A stretch of DNA of 64,000 nt from Hymenoscyphus infarciens (lineage: Eukaryota; Ascomycota; Leotiomycetes; Helotiales; Helotiaceae): NCBI GenBank assembly GCA_001414345.1, contig LLCB01000121.1, positions 98,538-162,537 on the forward strand, written 5' to 3'. Both the position numbers and the translations under genes were made by a program. The notes below the pieces were generated by a model. It had not been told where the DNA came from. It saw only the letters and a list, made by a program, of their open reading frames with translations, and did no database searches. Position 1 is the first letter of the stretch, and the number at the start of each line of letters is the position of its first letter. Of this stretch, positions 23,017 to 33,857 are shown in pieces.

Positions 23017-24441
23017 TGGGATAGAATAGTGCTTCCTGATTTGATTAGCTTAGAGTAGAAGAGAGACGTTAAATTATAAGACGAGAATAGAAGAGAAGTA
23101 AAAAAGCTTAAGACTTAGTACTAAAAGATAAGAAGATCTATTTCGCTAATAAGATTTATTATAAATATATAGCGGAGACTCTTTAATTTACTAAGTAGAG
23201 CCTAATCCGGCTATTTATGCCCCGGGGGATAGCGCTAGTGCCTACGCTAGCGAGTAGCCACGTGACTACTATACTTCTATTCACTATCGACTTCTAATAA
23301 GATTTCTCTTTAAGAAGATAATAAGATATAAAGTAACTTCTACGTAAAGAGTAAGTAAGCTTATAAATCTCTAGTATAATAAAAGTAAAAGAAGAGAGAA
23401 GAGGTCTTATTATATAGATCTTTCTAAAGAAAAGAAAAAAGAGAAGCGATAGACTTAAGTCTAAGAACTTATATCTTTCTTTACTTTTTTACTTTTTTAG
23501 AACTTATATCTACCTTAGTATATAAATCCTAACTATATAGAGAATAAATATAGTATAGTTAGAGCACTTATATTATAAAAAGTAGCGAGACTCTTATCTT
23601 TAACCTGAGAATTAGTAGATAGATTTTAGAATCTAGAAAGTTCGATAAATTAATTATTAGATAAAAGATATTTAATCTAATTAACTAGAAATTCTTCCTT
23701 CGCTCTATATTTCCTGAAACTAATAGAAGAAGAAACTTACTTAACTAAATATATAGAAATATTAATTAAAACTAATAATTCTTTAAACGATTATAAGTCG
23801 AGTAAGTTCTTTCAAAGATTGAAAATCTACTATAAAGATAAAAGACTATCTTTTCTCGAAATAGCTTATAGAGATACTAAGTCTTATCAAAGGGAAATTC
23901 ACTTACTTCTTTCTTCTTATTTATTTACTTAGGTTTCGCTTATACCAGATAAGTAAATAAATACGCTTCTTTGAATGATTTTACTAGAATAAGAGTTTAA
24001 GATAGAGGTTTTCTTAGTGTTCGTATTTATCTAAAGAAGAGCTAATGAATAGTGGTATTTAGAGCGTTTAGAGTATATGAAATAAGCAAGTAAAGTCGAG
24101 TGTAGTTCGTTAACTCTCTTTAAAAGAACTATTCTAGATACTCGAGTATAATTACTCTAAGATAACTTTTCTTCTAGACGATCTAGAAGAATAGTTTCTG
24201 AGTAAGTTCTTTAGGAATAGAGTATACGTTTAAGTTTAATAATCACAGGAATAAGAGAAAGAGAGGCAGGTAATCAGCAATGCCGATTCGAAGTCAATGA
24301 AGCCTAGAATTCCTAGGCGGAGGTCTAATAACTCCCCTTTACTAAAAATACAAAAAAAATCTACACAAAAGCAATGATTCGCCGTCTCAGTCCTTTCGAA
24401 AAACCCTTAAACGTGACTGTCTCGGCCCAACATCATGCTAT

Positions 24442-25020
24442 CTAATAGCCATTCTCCTCCAACCAGCGAGCGACGAACGGATCGCCAGGTCCCTCCTCTT
24501 CCTCGTCATCTCCGGCCCCGTTTCCATCCTCGCGACCGCGAGCAGGAAGTCCCCGAGGACGACCCTCGCCGTGATGGGCGGCATTGGTGGAGGCGGTGGC
24601 AGCGTCGCTGTTTCCGAAGGTTCCAGGCGCAAGATTGAGACGGAGACCGCCAAAGGGTGGTGGCATGAAGCCGGGGGGGTGTTGCTGAGTAGCCGGGACT
24701 CGCGGTGGGAGAGATGGTTGTGAGGGTTGGATGGGTTGATGCATCCTCGCATGGTCATTCTCGCCATGGTTTCCAGCTGCCAGGCCACCTGCCAATGGTG
24801 CCATGGCTTCCTCGAGTCTTTGGTGCCGATGGCGGATGTTGATTGCGGTGTATGTCCTTGGGACTCCACCGTTTCGACCATTCATATAGGTCGCGACCAT
24901 CTCCCAGGTATAGTTTTGCCCCAATTGGAGCTGGCGCTCTCTCTCGCTCAGTGCCTCCCGAAGGAGGTTGTCCTCTGGCGAGGTCCAGGGGGTCTTCTTC
25001 TCTCTCTTTTCTGGTTCCAT
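24442..25020 (-). CDS. Myb/SANT-like DNA-binding protein, short
   Basis: Single exon, 192 residues, ATG at 25020 and TAG at 24442. Residues 10-70 (TPWTSPEDNLLREALSER, a tryptophan-started acidic helix; then YTWEMVATYMNGRN; then RTYTAINIRHRHQRL) have the spacing of one Myb/SANT helix-turn-helix repeat, although the third-helix tryptophan is replaced. The rest is disordered: proline-rich, then an acidic DDEEEEGPGD stretch before a compact FVARWLEENGY end. A role in transcription is inference from the domain only. It stands at the edge of the AT-rich block; its stop codon is about 140 bases from the last RIP-like sequence. Confidence 0.65.
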   Translation of the reverse strand: MEPEKREKKTPWTSPEDNLLREALSERERQLQLGQNYTWEMVATYMNGRNGGVPRTYTAINIRHRHQRLEEAMAPLAGGLAAGNHGENDHARMHQPIQPSQPSLPPRVPATQQHPPGFMPPPFGGLRLNLAPGTFGNSDAATASTNAAHHGEGRPRGLPARGREDGNGAGDDEEEEGPGDPFVARWLEENGY

Positions 25021-26548
25021 GGCGCCGATGCTCCAAAGAACGGGTGTTGTTGGGGGGGGGAGGGTTGGTATTGGTGGTTGGAGGGGAGAATTGGGTTTTG
25101 GTATTCGAGGGGGGGTATGAGGTCGATGGTAGTGCGAAGCTCAGAGGGTTTGGATTTTGTAGCTGGTTTTGAGGGTATGAAGTTGCACTTGGGACGGAGC
25201 AAACGAATCTTAGCTTCAGAAATGGTTGCGTTGCGAAAGACTCTTCTACTGGCAATCGGCATGGCAACCAGGACTACCATACCTTCTTTGGGACTTTTCA
25301 GGAGACATCTCTGCTGATATGACTACTACTACTGTCTCTATTATTGTACAGGCTCACGACTATAATGCATGCCTTACTTCAATGGATAATGCAGTAGTTT
25401 GCTGTCCTACACCTGTCGCTCGTTATGCTTGCTACGATGCGCTTGAAAAACCCAAGTCGACGTCATGTAAAGATAAGATAAACCACACAGCACAATAACA
25501 GGAAACTCATTTAACATGTGCGTCTCATTGCGCATTTCCAAAACCTTTCAATTTGGAATTTGGGGAAGACTCAACATAATGGCGCATTCCAGTGCGACGT
25601 TGCACCACCTCCCCAAAAACAGGATAACCAGACAATTTGGTCAAAAGAGCAGTGCACTCACCCTACAGTTACAGTCCGTTGAAAGAGGTATTTAATTATG
25701 GTCGTAGGTGTCGTAGGTTTGTTTACTAAAAGTCAGGGGCTTTGCCGACCTTTACCGAACCAATCCCATCACTTCAATGCAACTTTGAAAATTTTTGCCC
25801 ACCAAAAATCACGACTTTTCCTAGGTAACCCGTGAATGAAATCAAGAAATCAATTCAGCTATTCCCAGGGGACCTGGGAATAGAGGCTAGCTATTCCAGC
25901 AAGAACAGAATCACTGCAATTCTGGGTAGCCCATAAATAGTAAGGAGACACAGAAGAAAGTTTGTGCGGTGGGCAACTGGCAAAGAATTATCACGGTTGA
26001 ATGCAACTAAGTTATCCTCATGGAGTAATCGTGAGTCGAAATTGGAGAGTGCTTTGCTCAAGATCTCACGATGGCCACAATGGTTGAGGACAACTGTTCG
26101 AGTTGATTGAGTGACATGGCACAGCTGAGTATGTGTTCGAAAAGATATAAGTGAGGATGGAGGGCATAAGAAGTGTTGAAGCGTCCCAAGGCATTCCTTG
26201 TTTCTCACGAGCTTTTGTAAAATCGAAGTCATGTAGCATCGCATTATTCTACACATCAAGCAAAGAAGGGAAATTGTATTTGAAGTTTGTTGATATTGAA
26301 GCCATATCAGCTCTGCAATAAGTAGTAATGGTACAATGACAGCATAGCCCAGCGAAATCTTCTTTTCCGATCCTCAAAGTATAACATTAATCTCCCAGTA
26401 TAGCCCTAACTGCAAATAGCCATTCCCAGCAAAGCTTCCTCGCGATTGTAGTGTGCAGTTTGGCATCCATTCCATCGATGACCTCCTCGACAAACAGCAA
26501 TTGACGCAGAAGTATGTGCCACGTCCACATTTTCGTCCCACCGAATCT
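25021..26548. other. Intergenic, one weak ORF
   Basis: Promoter side of the Myb-like gene, then ordinary DNA. A minus-strand ATG frame at 26256-25891 (121 codons) ends in a hydrophobic stretch (TNFLLCLLTIYGL) but has no recognised relatives and no support beyond being open. Nothing else seen. Confidence 0.45.
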
Positions 26549-28063
26549 TTACGCAAGATTATGCAAGACAAGCAGGCTCTGTTCAACAGACTTGTGAGTA
26601 TCTTTGACACGAAGCTCTCCCTTTTCAACCTTGCCCTTTACTTCTGCCAATACGCGCTTACTTTCATGTAATATGCGAAGACTCTCTTCAATTCTGCGTT
26701 GAGTCTCTCCCTTTTTGCGCTTGTTCTCTTCCAACTCCTTCAATTCTCTCGAATGGTCTTTTCTTGCGCGGATAATTGCTTGAGCCTGGGAGGTTTTCAC
26801 AATCATGACGCATGATACTGACGCAGGAGCCCCCATTTCACGGAGCCCCTTACTTGCGAGTCGTTTGTTCTCTTCTGCAAAGGTATCTTGGACTTGAGCA
26901 CAGCGTTTTTGGAAAAAGTCTTCTGCTGACGTGAACATCCTCAGGTGCCCGAATCTAGCGTCAAGACTAGATCCTTTAGGAAAGGCCCCTTCCACAGTTG
27001 CTCCGTCTTCGATCGACAAATATGTCCACGGGTCAACTGCTGACTGTCTGAAATGAAAGCCTCCATTCAACGGAGCGACGCCATTATGGTCCACGACAAC
27101 GAGAACCTCTTCCGGGTATCCTATTTGTTCATACCAGTTCTTCAGCTTTGACGATTCATCGATTGAACGATACGAAGAGCGCAGAACAACTGCTACTCGT
27201 TTGAGAAACATAGTCGGATTCCAATATTGCCAATCCGTTTGTAGGAGTGGAGAAAGCGTTTGGGCTCCAGGTTCCAGTGGCCCTAGATACAGAGTATCAT
27301 ACTCGTTGTTGTACCACACACAACACCCATGAGGGTTAGCAAGGAAAGACACCGATTTCCGTCTAAATTGCAGCTTGTAACCACACGATAACATTGCCTT
27401 CCGAGACTCCTGGCAAGCAAACAATGTCCCCGGGATAGGAGTTGTGCTGAACAAAAAATCCCCAACTCTTTCATCTGTCCGTCTACCTTCAAAGTAATCT
27501 CGAGTTGCCTTTGTATCGCGGACAACAACAAGGCGCGGCTGTATTGAAGCTTCCCAGATCATCTCCCGAAGTTCGAGGGACAGCTTGTGAAAGAGCGTAA
27601 ATTCTTCGAGATCTACCCCAGTATTGGTAGGGGCATCATGCCTAACGATTGGAGGGTTGAACATGGCGATATCCGTATCCTGAGCTAAAGCTGGTTCTTC
27701 TGAACTGGCGCTTCGTTGGGATGACGGTGTGTTGTCGCTCCAATGTTCCAGTGGAGATGATGAGCCTTCAGCCAGCAAGTCGATGAGCCGTAATGGGGGT
27801 CGTACCCGTTGTGGTGATGCAAACCGCGGTGGTGACGGAGAAGGCAGATCATAGACATCACGCTCCGGTGAACGATTGACATTTGCGTTTCCAGCAGCAA
27901 TCTGATTTGGAGGGGCTCTGATCCGATTGAAAAGCTCCCGTTGTAGACCCAGAACATCTTGAGTACCCAGACCTTCGTTATCCGCCCGCAGAAGGTTCAT
28001 TGCAAACTGTTCGTCTGCGGTAGGGTCGAACTCGTCGGAATTGAGGGTTGTGGCTGGTGGCAT
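26549..28063 (-). CDS. 2EXR-domain protein with C-terminal coiled coil
   Basis: Single exon, 504 residues from ATG 28063 to TAA. The open frame runs further upstream but has no ATG there, so this start is preferred. The 2EXR signature FTLFHKLSLELREMIWEAS begins at residue 155 and is followed by QPRLVVV, continuing with PIPGTLFACQESRKAML and the NEYDTLYLG block typical of this large fungal family. The first 150 residues are polar and proline/serine-rich. Residues about 400-495 are strongly charged and predicted coiled coil (RKDHSRELKELEENKRKKGE). The function of 2EXR proteins is unknown, and they are expanded in many filamentous ascomycetes. No signal peptide. Confidence 0.85.
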   Translation of the reverse strand: MPPATTLNSDEFDPTADEQFAMNLLRADNEGLGTQDVLGLQRELFNRIRAPPNQIAAGNANVNRSPERDVYDLPSPSPPRFASPQRVRPPLRLIDLLAEGSSSPLEHWSDNTPSSQRSASSEEPALAQDTDIAMFNPPIVRHDAPTNTGVDLEEFTLFHKLSLELREMIWEASIQPRLVVVRDTKATRDYFEGRRTDERVGDFLFSTTPIPGTLFACQESRKAMLSCGYKLQFRRKSVSFLANPHGCCVWYNNEYDTLYLGPLEPGAQTLSPLLQTDWQYWNPTMFLKRVAVVLRSSYRSIDESSKLKNWYEQIGYPEEVLVVVDHNGVAPLNGGFHFRQSAVDPWTYLSIEDGATVEGAFPKGSSLDARFGHLRMFTSAEDFFQKRCAQVQDTFAEENKRLASKGLREMGAPASVSCVMIVKTSQAQAIIRARKDHSRELKELEENKRKKGETQRRIEESLRILHESKRVLAEVKGKVEKGELRVKDTHKSVEQSLLVLHNLA

Positions 28064-28830
28064 GGTGAACAAGGAGGCGACCGGGCGTGCAGGGCTTAGA
28101 TCTAATACTGTCAGCTTTGTCGCCGAAAGGGTGCGCAAAGACGTACTGTTGTATGGGAAAGACGAGGTTGCCGGGGTTGCTGGGGTCGAGGGAGGATAGA
28201 CAAATACGCCCAATCCAGATCGGTAGCGGAGAGCTGGTGACGGACGATGTGCCAATGGGCGGAGGAACTGAAATTGAGGTGCCCAACAAATTGGGGATGA
28301 TGAGGCTGACCTCGAGATGGAAAACAGTTGAAGCGGGTTAGGTTTGGGAGGGCGGGAAACAGAACGAGAGAGACTTTGGAAGAGGCAGAAACGGAAGGAA
28401 CGACGGGGGTCAACAACAGCACCTGCCGCCTCAACTCGTTGCGGCTTCTTTTACTGAATGTGCTGTCATTGCCAGTAGGGTCCTTCAATCAATTCAAATA
28501 TTCAAGCTTCAAAAAGAAGAATTGAATGGGTTGACTGGATGGAATGAACTTACTAAGATAATAAGTTCCGGGCCTAGATTTTCGCGGCTTGCATCTTGCC
28601 AATCTGGGTCGAGGTCACATTTAGAACGAATAATGGTGCTGCTATCCTCTGTTAGTCGTAAGATTAACTAAATCATTCTAGATCGAAAGGGAAATTGGAT
28701 GAACTGGATAAATCCACGGAGATAAAAAGCTTTAGGGGTTTTGTTCGAATCTCAGACGGGCGTAAAGATAGCACAACGTCAAGGCAGTATCCGGGTAAAT
28801 AGAGAAATGGAAAAAGCTCTTCTCTATCAC
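28064..28830. other. Intergenic, tail-to-head spacing between two minus-strand genes
   Basis: 767 bases holding the promoter of the 2EXR gene and the 3' flank of the oxygenase gene. Short frames only. Confidence 0.5.
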
Positions 28831-30208
28831 TCAACTAGAAGCGACGATCTTCTCATCCTTCTCCTCATCATCCTTATACATCCCCAAGTACGTAGCCTTC
28901 AACCTACTCATCAAATGCTCATCCGCCGTCATCGCCTTAACCCCCGTACCACTTGCACCTTGCAACTCACGCACCATCTCACTTGGAATAGGTTCCAGAA
29001 CCGTCGTCCCAACTGGGTGTCCAAAATACGCAATACTATATCGATCCTCACCACCAAGCTTACTATCTTTAGGAAACACAACTCTGTGCACCGTACTCTT
29101 CAACAAATTATTCGTCCAGTGCGAGAGTAAATCTCCAATGTTGACGAGGATCGGTGGACTGGGATCATTCTCAGTTCCGGGAGGGAAGACGGGTACTGGT
29201 GTCCATGCTGCTGTTGGACCGAAGTTTCGTTCTTCGCCTCGGGTTCCCGGGGGGATGATTTCGAGGCCTGGTTGACCGGGTCTTTGGAAGAGGAGGGTGA
29301 TGGAACCATAGTCTGAGTGAGCGCCAGCTCGGATATCTACCGAGGGCTGGTAGTCGCTGTTTTCTGGGACTGAGGGGTAGTGGAGGAGTCGGAGGGTGCA
29401 TCCACTTGGTCCTCCTCGATGGCGGGCGGGGATCCAGTCTGGGCCTCGGGCTTCTTGGTCAATCTGAGATATGTTAGTTGACCTGATCAGGTGACCAAGA
29501 ACAGAGGCAGAAGTGTACCTTGAGGCCAATGGAAAACAATCTCAGGATCTTTTGCATCATGTCATGACAAGATTTGTGGAACTTGGATAAATCCTCTTCA
29601 TGGCTGACCAGAGAGGGCGTAAGAGGCTGCTGTGCTTTTCCATCGACGAACTCTCCAAAGTTCATAGCTCTATCAGAGTCAGTTATGAATCACAACTTTT
29701 ATGCTTGATAGCCTACTCTTTGAAATCCCCAACCTGTATTGAAAATTAGCTCAATGTGTGTATCAAGTTTGGAGACAAGTTTGGAGACATGTCAACTTAC
29801 CCTTTGGTTCTTGGAATCTAACGTTTCTGTATGCATCCCAGACCAACCTCGATTCTTCACGAATGTCACTCATTGCCCAACAACGCAATTTGATGCTCTC
29901 TAGAAAAGCGCTTACATTTTCGGTGATTTTGCATGCTGCTTTCTCTTCCGCAGGAGAAGAAAAGAACTTTCGTGACTAACAAACTGTCAATATTCATCCT
30001 TTCCAAGTTCAACTGCTCATATCCAGCTCACCACCGCAAAAATATGGTCTATTTCGTCGACAGGAATATCCTTCCCTTCATTTTTCACATAGACAAAACC
30101 ATAAGTGGAGGCGGCTTTGACCAGCGCTTCAGCAATATCTACTTCGGAACTTGCTCCTGAGATGTCAATGACAGGAATCTGTCGGGTGGAATCGTTAGAT
30201 GCAGCCAT
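28831..30208 (-). CDS. 2-oxoglutarate/Fe(II)-dependent oxygenase (isopenicillin-N-synthase-like)
   Basis: Six exons on the minus strand: 30208-30032, 29966-29916, 29854-29801, 29733-29717, 29669-29519 and 29463-28831, giving 360 residues. All introns begin GT and end AG (66, 61, 67, 47 and 55 nt), and phases match across every junction. Exon 4 is only 17 nt. The DIOX_N region (residues 1-130) reads IPVIDISGAS, then ASTYGFVYV, FFSSPAEEKAAC and NRGWSGMHTETLD. The catalytic domain has the metal triad H199-x-D201 (HSDYGSITLLFQ) and H276 (STVHRVVFP), and the 2-oxoglutarate clamp R291-x-S293 (DRYSIAYF). The substrate is unknown; relatives oxidise small metabolites or nucleobase-type compounds. No biosynthetic partners lie next to it. 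It diverges from MKT1, with 826 bases between starts. Confidence 0.9.
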
Positions 30209-30777
30209 TTTGGAGAATGGTTAGCCGAGTACCTAGATGTCTCGGGGGTCTGCTTTTATATATCCCGTCTATCAGGAATAATATTTGAGATTCATTTGTA
30301 CATGGTGTTCCCATGTCGTTGAAATGGAGACTAGAAGATAAGCTTCGGAATCGGCCGGCACGGGCGGTACGGGCGGTACACGGTCCGGCTTGACCCCGAC
30401 CCCGAACCCGCGCCAAACCTAAAGGGGCAGCGTACCTGGGGGAGGAGCTTCACTAGGTAGGTACCCTGTCCCAATTCCCACCTGCAATTCCCTAGCTCTC
30501 TCTCCCTTTGGACTCCAGAGCACTCCAGAGCAATTCCCCTCCTCAATTCCCCTCCTCAATTCCCCCATAGCGGCCAGTTGCCGCAGTCGATATTCCTCCA
30601 AAATCTACCCTCACCTCAATCTTCTGCTACCTACATAACCGTCCCCTCCCCTCCCCTCGAATCTCAGCTGAACCTTACCTAAGAAGACGCGCTCTGGAGC
30701 CTCGCCCGAGTTCCACCAACCTGACTTTCCACCTCCCGTCACCACCACGATTGCGCCTTCCTCCTCAACTCTCCCTC

Positions 30778-30813
30778 GAACCCCTCGAACCCCTCGAACC
30801 CCTCGAACCCCCC
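30778..30813 (+). repeat. 9-bp tandem repeat in MKT1 leader
   Basis: Four consecutive copies of ccctcgaac. Confidence 0.85.
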
Positions 30814-30898
30814 CACCCAAAGACTCGTCACTGCGAAAACCTTACTCGACCTGCTCTCACTTTTGGAAAGAGCGACCATCCCGAATACCTTCCTTTCT

Positions 30899-30932
30899 GG
30901 CTACGGCTACGGCTACGGCTACGGCTACGGCT
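30899..30932 (+). repeat. Hexamer tandem repeat in MKT1 leader
   Basis: Five to six copies of ggctac, about 100 bases before the chosen MKT1 ATG. Confidence 0.9.
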
Positions 30933-31034
30933 CCATCTCCATCTCCGCCATCATGTCTCGTAAGCCTCATCTTTTCCTTCCACCTGTTATTTTCTATTCT
31001 CTCGGCTCTCCCTGGACCTCGCGACCCCGTAATT

Positions 31035-33825
31035 ATGGCAAACTATCTGTATGAATACCAATATGGCGCCGACGACGATAGTCATGTTCCATTTTCGTAT
31101 CAATCCCTTCCATACGCTGCCTCGTTTCAATCCTTTCCATACAGTGTGGAAACACTGTTGGCCACACCCTCCTTGTCCTGGGCCGATTCCGAGTCTGTCC
31201 AGACTGGCGGCTACCACTCTGGCGGCTACTCTGGCTCGATGCCTCAGCTGGCACGCTACATACACGACAATCGCCATGGATTTTACCCACCGCTGGATAG
31301 CGAAGGAAACCTAAGCCCCTCTTATGACATTGGGCCCATTCCTGGGCCATTGATACCATTGCCTCGCACATCCAGTCAAGCTTCAACTATTAACAACTTT
31401 TCCCCAGAACTCGAGGGTAAAGCCTACTCCTCTTCAGATCTACTGTAAGTTCGCAAAGGCCATCTTTCCCAATACCTCTTCCTAACTAATCCTCGCAGAT
31501 CCAATTCATTGGCAGACTTTGAAAATGCTGTCATTGGCGTCGAAGCAACAAGTTACCTCCAAAACCTCATCGATAAACCACCCTCCCACGAACCCCTCCT
31601 CGCCGCTCTTGGTGGAGAGCCCATGACCTTCCGCCACTATATCGAATCGGAACTGAAGCAATGGAAGGAAAACAAAATGAAACCACTCTTTGTCTTTGAC
31701 GGTCAAACAAATGTCGGGAAAGATGAAATCGCACTGCGCAAAGCCAAATATGCACTCTCTCAGACACAGCGAGCATGGGATTTATACGGGGACAACCATC
31801 CTGATGAAGCAGTCAAGGCTTTTGGGGGATCCGGTATGGACATTATTGCTTTTCTGAGGACCGGCAACTAACACAACATAGGAGCTGCTCGCGCGCAAGA
31901 TTTATACAGACTGCTGCAAGAAATTCTTACGGAACAGGGGCTGGAATTTGTGATTGCTCCTTTCGGGGCTTGTGCACAAGTCAGTATTCATTCGTTTCTC
32001 AGCCCAATCGGGAGTGGTGCTAACCCCGTGCCCAGCTAGCATATCTCGAGTCACTGGAAACACAATACATTGATGGTATCATGGGATCGCAAGAGCTGCT
32101 ATTATATGATATCAATGATTGTGTTCTTCTGCCACCTTCAGCTTCAGACTGGGAGAACAAGAAGATCGTTGGCATTTCCAAATCCGAAATCATCAGGCAG
32201 TTGAATGTTACACCCGAAGTCTTAGCGGATGCTCTCCTGATGATCGGGACATCATTTCTCCCTCCCTTCCCACCACTTCAGGATCGAGAAATTATTACTC
32301 AACAACCATTCACAGTAAAGGATGCTGCCAACCTCCTGAGAACGTCGGAAAAATCCGTGACCACCACATGTGCTGCTTTTAACGATATTCTGCAGCTACG
32401 AAATCCAAACTGGCTCGACAAATTCCGAAAGGCCAAGATGATAGTGAAGCATTGTGGAACAGTGCGAGAAAATGGGGATGTCCAAATCAAAGACTTTAAT
32501 AATCTTACGTTGGATAACCAAGCATACTTGGGGCTGCAGCTACCAGCCGAACTATACTACTATCTCTCGAAGGCCCTGATTGGGCCTCGATTTATGAACA
32601 GCTTTCTATTGCTTGAGTCTCTAGTACTCCCAACCCTGGATGGCGTTGTCTCTGACGAATATCGAAAACTCATCACGCGCACTCTCGTACCATTGAAGGA
32701 AACCGCGGCGGCCTTGATTGTATCACGGATCCATCGCGCATTTCAATTCAAGGACATCACATTGAAGTTTTGGTTTGATGAGTCTTTGAAAGAAACGCTC
32801 ATTCCTCGAAATTTGGCAATACAGAGCAACCAGCAAGCCGATACGTGGAAAGTCAAGGAAACGGAGCTCCAGGAGGCAGAAAAGGCTACAGGGCTGTCCT
32901 CAGGAAGTCTTTCCTTTGCCCTTCTCTCATTACAACGAAAAGAGTATTCCCCCAAGACCATTGCTGGTAAGGAGGAGAAGGACAAGGATATCAAATTGAC
33001 CTCGGACTCCGAAGTCATATCAAATGTGCTGTGGCGAGTGCTTCATCTTAGAGGTTATATCAACGATAAGCATGAGTTGACAAGCTGGGGCAGAGCGCTG
33101 GCGACTACTCTCAAGACTGTTGCTTCCGATGTAAAGACCTACAAAGATGTGCATCATCTCCAGGAAGCAGCTTTCCTCGGGTTTGAACTTCTTCGATTTG
33201 ATAATCTCAATTCACGCAATCGCCACCCTGAGCTCATTGGAGGGCCCTTGAGAGGTGATGATGCTGACAAGGCAAGCTGTATACTTATTGGTCGTACGGC
33301 ATGTCTTCTGAAAATCCGACATGGCAACGTAGGCTACACAGGACCCCTGAGCAAGAATCTACTATCATTCCATTCAATCATCAAGGCTGTCCGTGAGACG
33401 GATAGAGACTTGGTGGAGGCAGCAGCCGCTTCCATATTCTTGAACGGGCATGCTACCCGGGATCAGGTCGATTTTGCCAAGATTGGCAGAAGGTAAGCCA
33501 TTCATGCCCCAAACTGTCAACACTACTAATTCTCACCAGCCTACCTCTTTCCACCGATATCGATATTGCGTTTGGAATCGCAGTCAAGACCTACCTCGAT
33601 GATTTCGTTGAAGTCAATGCCACGCCCGAGGACAAAGCCGCCAAGAAGGCCAAATTCCCAGAAAAATACATTCCATTTGCTGTGAACTGGTCGGAGGATC
33701 TTGATGTCGCGTTGAATTTCTTTGGTGCGCTTCATGATGGGGTAAAGACTTTGGGAGATGAGATTGGAGAGACGGATCGGAAGGCTTGGGGTGATGCAAA
33801 GCAGTGGATGATGGCGAGGAGATAG
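31035..33825 (+). CDS. MKT1: Post-transcriptional regulator Mkt1 (PIN/XPG-like)
   Basis: Five exons, 31035-31444, 31499-31833, 31882-31979, 32036-33492 and 33540-33825, give 861 residues (yeast Mkt1 has 830). The introns are 54, 48, 56 and 47 nt with CTAAC/CTAAT branch sites, and every junction is phase-consistent. Mkt1 works with Pbp1 in translation and stability control of selected mRNAs. Seen: an N-terminal extension (residues 1-137) rich in Y, S and G, then the XPG-like PIN fold (FENAVIGVEATSYLQ, PLFVFDG, and GLEFVIAPFGACAQLAYLE). A GIMGSQELLLYD block follows, in place of the nuclease IxxxDxD centre, then the Mkt1 N and C domains (VLWRVLHLRGYIN, LTSWGRAL, and IDIAFGIAVKTYLDDF near the end). 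The start is the first in-frame ATG of this exon; an upstream exon is not excluded. Confidence 0.93.
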
Positions 33826-33857
33826 AGGGGTGGGGGTGGGGGTCATTTGGGTTGGGC
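33826..33857 (+). other. G-run cluster just after the MKT1 stop codon
   Basis: Immediately after the stop come runs GGGG-T-GGGGG-T-GGGGG, then TCATTT-GGG-TT-GGG. That is five G-runs on the coding strand within 30 bases, a canonical quadruplex pattern that would lie at the very start of the 3' UTR. Confidence 0.7.

Larger units (their letters stand above)
20690..24300. repeat. AT-rich RIP-mutated block
   Basis: Sharp change to very AT-rich sequence with stops in all frames. CA and TG dinucleotides are nearly absent while CG and TA remain, the expected scar of fungal repeat-induced point mutation acting on CpA. It contains pyrimidine tracts (21665-21717), a TA run (22291-22316) and CGCTAGC-rich hairpins near 22990 and 23235. 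The original repeat family is not recognisable. Confidence 0.75.
30209..31034. promoter_or_regulatory. Divergent promoter region, oxygenase/MKT1
   Basis: 826 bases between the two start codons. The MKT1 side is pyrimidine-rich and carries two short tandem repeats in the probable 5' leader: a 9-mer (CCCCTCGAA) four times near 30778-30813 and a hexamer (CTACGG/GGCTAC) five to six times at 30899-30932. An upstream ATGTCTC at 30954 is followed at once by GTAAGC, so a small upstream exon or short upstream frame is possible. Confidence 0.45.

Noticed and set aside
25891..26256. 121-codon minus-strand frame ending in a hydrophobic stretch
   Set aside because: Only evidence is being open; composition and context do not support a gene strongly enough to list as one.
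28064..28255. N-terminal extension of the 2EXR protein
   Set aside because: The open frame continues upstream but contains no ATG, and no upstream exon with matching phase was found.
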